From: Vicia villosa
Taxonomy: Eukaryota > Streptophyta > Magnoliopsida > Fabales > Fabaceae
Direction of reading: 5' to 3'
DNA length: 64,000 nucleotides
NCBI RefSeq assembly: GCF_029867415.1
Contig: NC_081185.1
Span: forward strand, 134,313,753 to 134,377,752
Under the pieces are notes generated by a model, which had not been told where the DNA came from, did no database searches, and saw only the letters and a program-made list of their open reading frames with translations. Shown here in pieces: positions 59,250-64,000 of the stretch. Positions within the stretch are counted from its first letter, which is position 1; each line of letters starts with the position of its first letter. The position numbers were made by a program, and so were the translations under genes.

Positions 59250-59765
59250 AAATCTATATCGGTTCACCACTGACAATGTCAACAACCAGGGATATGTATT
59301 TGCCATAGATGTATACCCGATATTTATCCGCTAAGATAGTACATCCTATAAGATGTAACATGTATACCCTAGCAATCATCGCATACATAGAGTGTTTCAC
59401 TAGATCCGGATACATAACCTGAAGCCAAGAGAGACAAAAGTGAGCACCCCTATTAGCCCAAAAACTCATCCAAGATCAACCCTGTGTAACTCGCAGGTAT
59501 GTCTCTAGAGTTCTACAAGAAATCCCTTGATTCATCAACGGAACGATGAAGAAGTTACCTGTAAGAGGGGTATGGAACAGACTGGAGACATCATCCCGAG
59601 TAATCATCAACTCACCAGATGGAAGACGAAAAAAGGATATATCTTTATACCATCGCTCAACAAAATGGAGAAACAATAGTGTGTCGAGCATGGTGAGCGA
59701 ACAATCAACCAACGACAGCAAGCCAACATTAACAATAATCGTCATAACCTCATCAAGCACCTATA
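59250..59765 (-). pseudogene. Plant mobile domain (MAIN / PP7-long-form-like) transposon relic
   Basis: The minus frame reads LVDCSLTMLDTLLFLHFVER, WYKDISFFRLPSGELMITRD followed by DVSSLFHTPLTGNFF. After one stop come NRGAHFCLSWL, YAMIARVYMLHLIGCTILAD and KYRVYIYGKYISLVVDI. The motif order (VERW, F.LP.GE..IT.DDV..L.H.P..G, RA.LL.LIGCTIFADK) is that of the aminotransferase-like plant mobile domain, spread by transposons and found in MAIN proteins and PP7 long-form homologues. It is interrupted by stops and short at both ends. Confidence 0.75.
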
Positions 59766-60140
59766 CTTCAGAAAATTTCTCCAACTTTGACCCATGGATG
59801 ACCACCGTAAAAATGAAGCAAAATTTTAGAATTTATCTGACATTTCTATATTGCAGGTATAAATCCATAATGTCGATATTGGCGATTTAAAAAATTTGGT
59901 AAAAAAAACATGGTTTAACAAAATTGTCGATTTAAATGCGTAAATTTAATTAAAAAACACTTACTTTTAAATATTTAATATAAATTTTAAAATCTCCGGT
60001 AAAAGTCTAAAATTAACAAAAAGCCAAAAATTATATATATTGTCAATAGTAAAAATTGTGTTTTTTAACTATAAAGATATTATGGTCACATTAAAGGATA
60101 TGCGGGGTGTTTGGTCTAATAGATGAGTCTTAGGTAGATA
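59766..60140. other. AT-rich spacer
   Basis: No supported features. Confidence 0.35.
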
Positions 60141-60422
60141 CTCCCTCCGTTTTATATTATAAGTCGTTTTGAAAAAAAAATTGTATTTAAATATAAGTCG
60201 CTTTACAATTCTAATGAATAATCAATGCTATTTTTCCTATTGTATCCTTAAATATTTATTATTCCCTCTCCTTTCAATTATATAAATTTATCTTTCACAT
60301 GTCATTAATGAAGGATAATTTTGTAAAAACCTTCATAATTTCTCATTTTCATACAACAATTATTATTTTTCTTAATCTGTGTGAAAAGTCTAAAACGACT
60401 TATAATAAAAAAACAGAGGTAG
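60141..60422. mobile_element. Stowaway-like MITE (inverse copy of 11963..12225)
   Basis: Starts CTCCCTCCGTTTTATATTATAAG, ends CTTATAATAAAAAAACAGAGGTAG, flanked by TA. The interior shares ATTAATGAAGGATAATTTTG with copy 1 in opposite orientation. Confidence 0.8.
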
Positions 60423-60424
60423 TA

Positions 60425-61464
60425 GTATTTTTATTTAATAAAAATAATTAATTTTTGAAACAATTAAAATTTTATAATTTTTATTTTTAAAATATTCAAT
60501 ATTAATATTGTTAATTTGCTAATATTATACTCATAATAAAGTTAAGTTCTTAACTTCTTTAATATTCAATTATTATTTTTTCCATCAAATCACCCTTATT
60601 TACTCTTTTTTTTTTCTTTTCAATTGACCATTTTCATAAATAAATAAATAAATAAATAAAAAGTGTTACATTAGATTTCTAACCTCTATAATATTAAAGT
60701 CTAGACGTTGAAATAAGATTCTTTAGATAAATAAATCTAACAAAGTTCCAAATCCAATGTACATGTGTAACAATAATAATCTTGTATAATGATAAAATTT
60801 ACTTTACTACCGACATTGATCGATCAATCAACATCAAATATCTTTGATACAAAGCATAGGCTTTCTTTTAGGAGAATTGTTTGTCCAAAATGTTGAGCTA
60901 GCTATAAAACCTCATTAGAACTAGTCCAAATCTTTCATAGCTTTAGTTTACCATCGATGTACACATTAATTAGTTCATTTTATAACTTAATCTTAGGATA
61001 CATTGAATATAAATTCTTACTTGTAAATCATCCCAAAATCTCATGCATATACATTAATTCAATTTCCATTGGACGTGTGGCAGTTTTTGTTTCATCTACT
61101 TGCATGTTTTACTTTGGATACATTTAACTTTTAGTTATAATAACTAATTAAATGTTAATTAGATTTTGCTTTTGGATAAATTAATAAATGAAAGGAAGTG
61201 GTAGTAGTAGGAATTAGATTGTGTTGGGGAAGCACGTGAGGGGAAGTTGAACATGGACAGCTCTAAACAAAACAGATGAAATAATTATAGTAGCTGGAAG
61301 TAGAATTTAATGGCAATCATAAAATTGCAAGTCCCATCTGTTCCTTCCTCCATCACAAGAATGAGAGCTAGAAAATCATGCATGTATTGTTCATTGTGGG
61401 GTAACCTAGTTAATTGTCTTTCATATGGGCTCTTTAAATTGGTCCTTCTATTATATGATTTCGA
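60425..61464. other. AT-rich spacer
   Basis: Contains ATAAATAAATAAATAA near 60638. No gene seen. Confidence 0.4.

Positions 61465-61547
<83 letters not shown>
61465..61547. repeat. (AAT)n microsatellite
   Basis: About 27 AAT triplets with one AGT interruption; the poly-Ile frame over it is an artefact. Confidence 0.95.
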
Positions 61548-61559
61548 GTCACGTGCAAG

Positions 61560-62089
61560 TGTTAGAGATATATGTGATAATCCTGGATATCTTCAAGAAT
61601 CGTGTTCGTTCACTTTCCGAACAAAGTATTTCGACCCTATACTTGTCTGGGTTCACGAAATCTTTGCGGGGATAATTCTTGAAGAATCAATCTGTTTCTG
61701 ACAATAGATAACAGATCAGAATGTAGAGAGGAAGTCTGTAATTTCGTATTCCAAATCGAGACCAAAAGACTCCTTATATAGGAGACCAATAATAGAAGCG
61801 AACAGACACACCTCTTCGGAAACGGGTGCAACTATTCAAACGAATCGTTATGTCCGTTGGGAACGGGTGCAACTATTCAAACGAATCGTTATGTCCGTTG
61901 GGAACGGGTGCAACTATTCAAACGAAACGTTATGCCCGTTTCTATTATTCATATTCAATTACGCGTTTGGTTCGACGAGCGTGCACTCCGCACTACCCTA
62001 ACTCGTTTCAAACTTAACGCATAATTGCATTGGCCTATAGTAAATCACATTACTACCAAAATGCATTGATGATACTAAAATCACCAACA
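61560..62089. mobile_element. Solo LTR (530 bp, probably Ty1/copia) with GCAAG target duplication
   Basis: Begins TGTTAGAGATA and ends CACCAACA. GCAAG flanks both sides (61555..61559, 62090..62094). A TATATA box near 61775 and a 41 bp triple repeat lie inside. No internal retroelement genes adjoin it, so it is a solo LTR. The size fits copia; the lineage is inferred. Confidence 0.85.
61821..61940. repeat. 41 bp tandem repeat, three units, inside the solo LTR
   Basis: AACGGGTGCAACTATTCAAACG starts at 61821, 61862 and 61903; the third unit has small changes. It follows the TATA box by ~45 bp, so it may lie in the transcribed leader. Confidence 0.9.
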
Positions 62090-62182
62090 GCAAGTACAAT
62101 TAATCTTAAAATAAAAATTGTGCAACCAAATTTTTAACCTAACGACTTTGGGATTATTAGGGTCCAAACCTCATGCCTACAA

Positions 62183-62485
62183 ATAAGGGTGGTAATACGG
62201 ATTAAGTCTTTCGAACATCTATTTAGGCCGCCATTTTAAACGGGTCGAGCCAAGCTTTTTTGTTTACTTGCGACCCTTTACTTTGCCTGTCTTGTCTTTT
62301 ATTTTTAGAATTTTTGAAGACGTAGGTTAAAACGGGTTGATATGACCTAACTAAGATTTTTGATTTCTCTTAAGTTGTTTTTTGACGAGTCAAAGGTTTC
62401 TTATCTGTCTCACTATTTTGTTTGCACTGCCTTGTTTATTTCTGATTTTTGACATATAATATATATGTTAGTTTGTCACCCTTAT
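62183..62485. mobile_element. Small hAT-like element with ATAAGGGTG termini
   Basis: ATAAGGGTG at the left and CACCCTTAT at the right are perfect inverted repeats, with CTACAA on each outer side. The interior has GGGTCGAGCC and GACGAGTC-like words but no coding frame. Confidence 0.5.
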
Positions 62486-63007
62486 CTACAAGTAAGGGAG
62501 CATGATGTTTTACCATTGAGTCAAACAATAAATTGAGTTATATTTTAAACATTAATTATGAGTATATATTTATTTAGAATGAATATAATAATTTTTTTAA
62601 ATACAAATTGTTTAAGATAGTCTTTTTTTAATGATAAAATAATATTTTAAAAAGAGGTAAAAATCACTGAAATACATAAGGAAGAGATCAATTAGTAAAA
62701 GAAGTGCTAAACGAATCACCAACAAGAAGCACAAAGGTACAACAAAAACAAAAACCAAAACCAAAGAAACACCAACAACTAAAAGTCTGAAAAAACCATA
62801 CAGAAAAAGCCAAAGCAATTACAAAACCCACCCTATAGAATTCAGGCTAGAGCTCAGACTACCAAAACTACCACCAACAAATCACCAAGAGAGAATCGAA
62901 AACCACAAACACTACCAACCTCATAATCAAGACAAGCATTCGATCTACTATTGGTTAAGGTAGATGATAGGGTTCTAAAGTCAGTTAGAGAAAGTACATG
63001 AGTCAAT
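62486..63007. other. Spacer, no gene seen
   Basis: An A/C-rich stretch (62640..62900, many AACCAAAACC words). A 68-residue hydrophobic minus frame there looks like a composition effect. Confidence 0.35.
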
Positions 63008-64000
63008 CATTACTACAAAAAGTATATATTACCACAATTGAGAAAAGAGTTTCACCATGGTTGGTTATCTGTGGTAACGAATGATGTGATAGAAAGTGCG
63101 TTACTTTCCACCACTGTTCTAAGGTTGTGGTGAAAAACTGGATAACGCGCTAGATTTTATCATAGTTGAAAATTCTAACTGCAGTAAAATGTCATTCATC
63201 CCCCTTTCCCCATGGTTGGAAGTTCCAATCATGGTGAAAAGTTAGTCAGCCTTACTTTTTACCACTATTGGAACTTTCAACTGTGGTGAAAAGTCAGTCA
63301 ACTCAATTTTTCATCTTTGCCACATGTTTTGCCTGACAACACTGAGAACTTCCTTCACAAAATAGAATATTAAATATTTCTAACACAACAACAACAAGAA
63401 AACAAAATCAATAGAATCGTTAAACATTAAACCTCAACAATAACAACAACAACAAAACTAAACCTGTACAATTATTAAATATCAAATCTCAGCAACAACA
63501 ACAAAACTAAATCAATAGAATCGTTAAATTTTAAATCTCAACATAAAAACAACAACAAACAACAACAAACAACAACAATAACAATAAAAACAAAATCAAT
63601 ATATCGTTAAACATCAAATCTCAACAACAACAACAACAACAACATTAAATATTTTACATAATACAATAACAACTAACATTGTTAAGTTGAATCCATGTTT
63701 TCCTTGTCTTGTTCGAGTTGGATAAGAGATGATGGTGTTCTGAAACTCGTTAATGAAGTTAATGATGTTTTTTTATTTTTGTTTATGGAATAAATGTTGT
63801 TTTCGAGTTTGGTTTAGTGAAGAAATAGAGTTTCATAAATGAAAGATGAAATTCGTCTAAGGCCAAAGGGAATGAACGTACAGAGTTATATATCTTGAAA
63901 ATGACTAATAAATAAATTTTAAAAAAATTGTTGGTGTTGGAATTGGAACCCATGACCAGTGCAGTTTTTCTCACGATTGGAATTCTCCATCATGGGGAAA
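63008..64000 (+). mobile_element. Start of a CACTA-like element, runs off the window
   Basis: Starts CATTACTACAAAAAG (a CACTA terminus with one change). It continues with many subterminal repeats of the ACCATGGTTGG / AACTTTCAACTGTGGTGAAAA kind in both orientations (63040..63300). It contains a CAA-rich stretch. No transposase is visible before the window ends. Confidence 0.6.
63380..63645. repeat. (CAA)n-rich low-complexity region
   Basis: Several runs of ACAACAACA, with three near-copies of the motif AATCAATAGAATCGTTAAA. Confidence 0.8.

Noticed and set aside
61310..61675. 121-residue frame with an Ile run
   Set aside because: Crosses an AAT microsatellite and the start of a solo LTR; no domain recognised.

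Overview
This window looks like plant nuclear DNA from a legume, probably of the pea/vetch (Fabeae) type. The evidence is AT-rich sequence, spliced genes with GT..AG introns, very long Ogre-like (Ty3/gypsy, Tat lineage) LTRs, Stowaway-like and Mutator-like MITEs, and relics of nearly every plant transposon superfamily. The species assignment is inference; no organellar or bacterial features are visible.

Only two genes look intact, both on the minus strand. The first (12471..16060 coding, 5' UTR exon near 16815..16990) has eight coding exons that join in phase into an 836-residue KDM5/JARID1-type Jumonji protein (JmjN, JmjC, C5HC2 zinc finger, no FYRN/FYRC). Two cofactor-site residues of its JmjC domain are replaced: the first Fe(II)-ligand His by Lys, and the 2-oxoglutarate-site Asn by Cys. 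The second (49234..57500) is a three-exon NAC transcription factor of 295 residues. Its ~5 kb intron 2 and ~2.4 kb intron 1 are stretched by repeats.

Layout: 1..900 minisatellite and AT-rich DNA. 900..10300 a decayed FAR1/MULE-type transposase, preceded by a cluster of ~20 bp palindromes and split by a 4.66 kb Ogre-like solo LTR flanked by GTATC repeats. 10800..12430 a string of MITEs. 12471..16990 the Jumonji gene. 17740..25760 a decayed L1-type LINE, itself interrupted by a Stowaway-like MITE, an LTR-type insertion and microsatellites. 26159..27022 nested MITE/hAT-like elements. 27901..28430 a frameshifted basic 7S globulin/EDGP-like pseudogene. 28810..36215 MITEs, a second 3.0 kb solo LTR, a further LTR-like fragment and a Ty1/copia RNase H remnant. 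36991..39105 a hAT element with an 8 bp target duplication. 39219..43141 a Helitron carrying a receptor-kinase fragment. 43142..48746 repeats and a truncated CACTA element. 49234..57600 the NAC gene. 58700..64000 a plant-mobile-domain relic, a Stowaway-like MITE, a copia-type solo LTR (GCAAG duplication), a hAT-like element and the start of a CACTA element that runs off the window.

The two genes show no operon-like or pathway link. Much of the rest can be resolved into individual insertions, because target-site duplications and interrupted reading frames survive. Open questions worth following are the apparently cofactor-defective Jumonji protein, the gene-fragment-carrying Helitron, a 55-codon two-helix membrane ORF inside an LTR, and hairpin motifs shared by several LTRs and MITEs.
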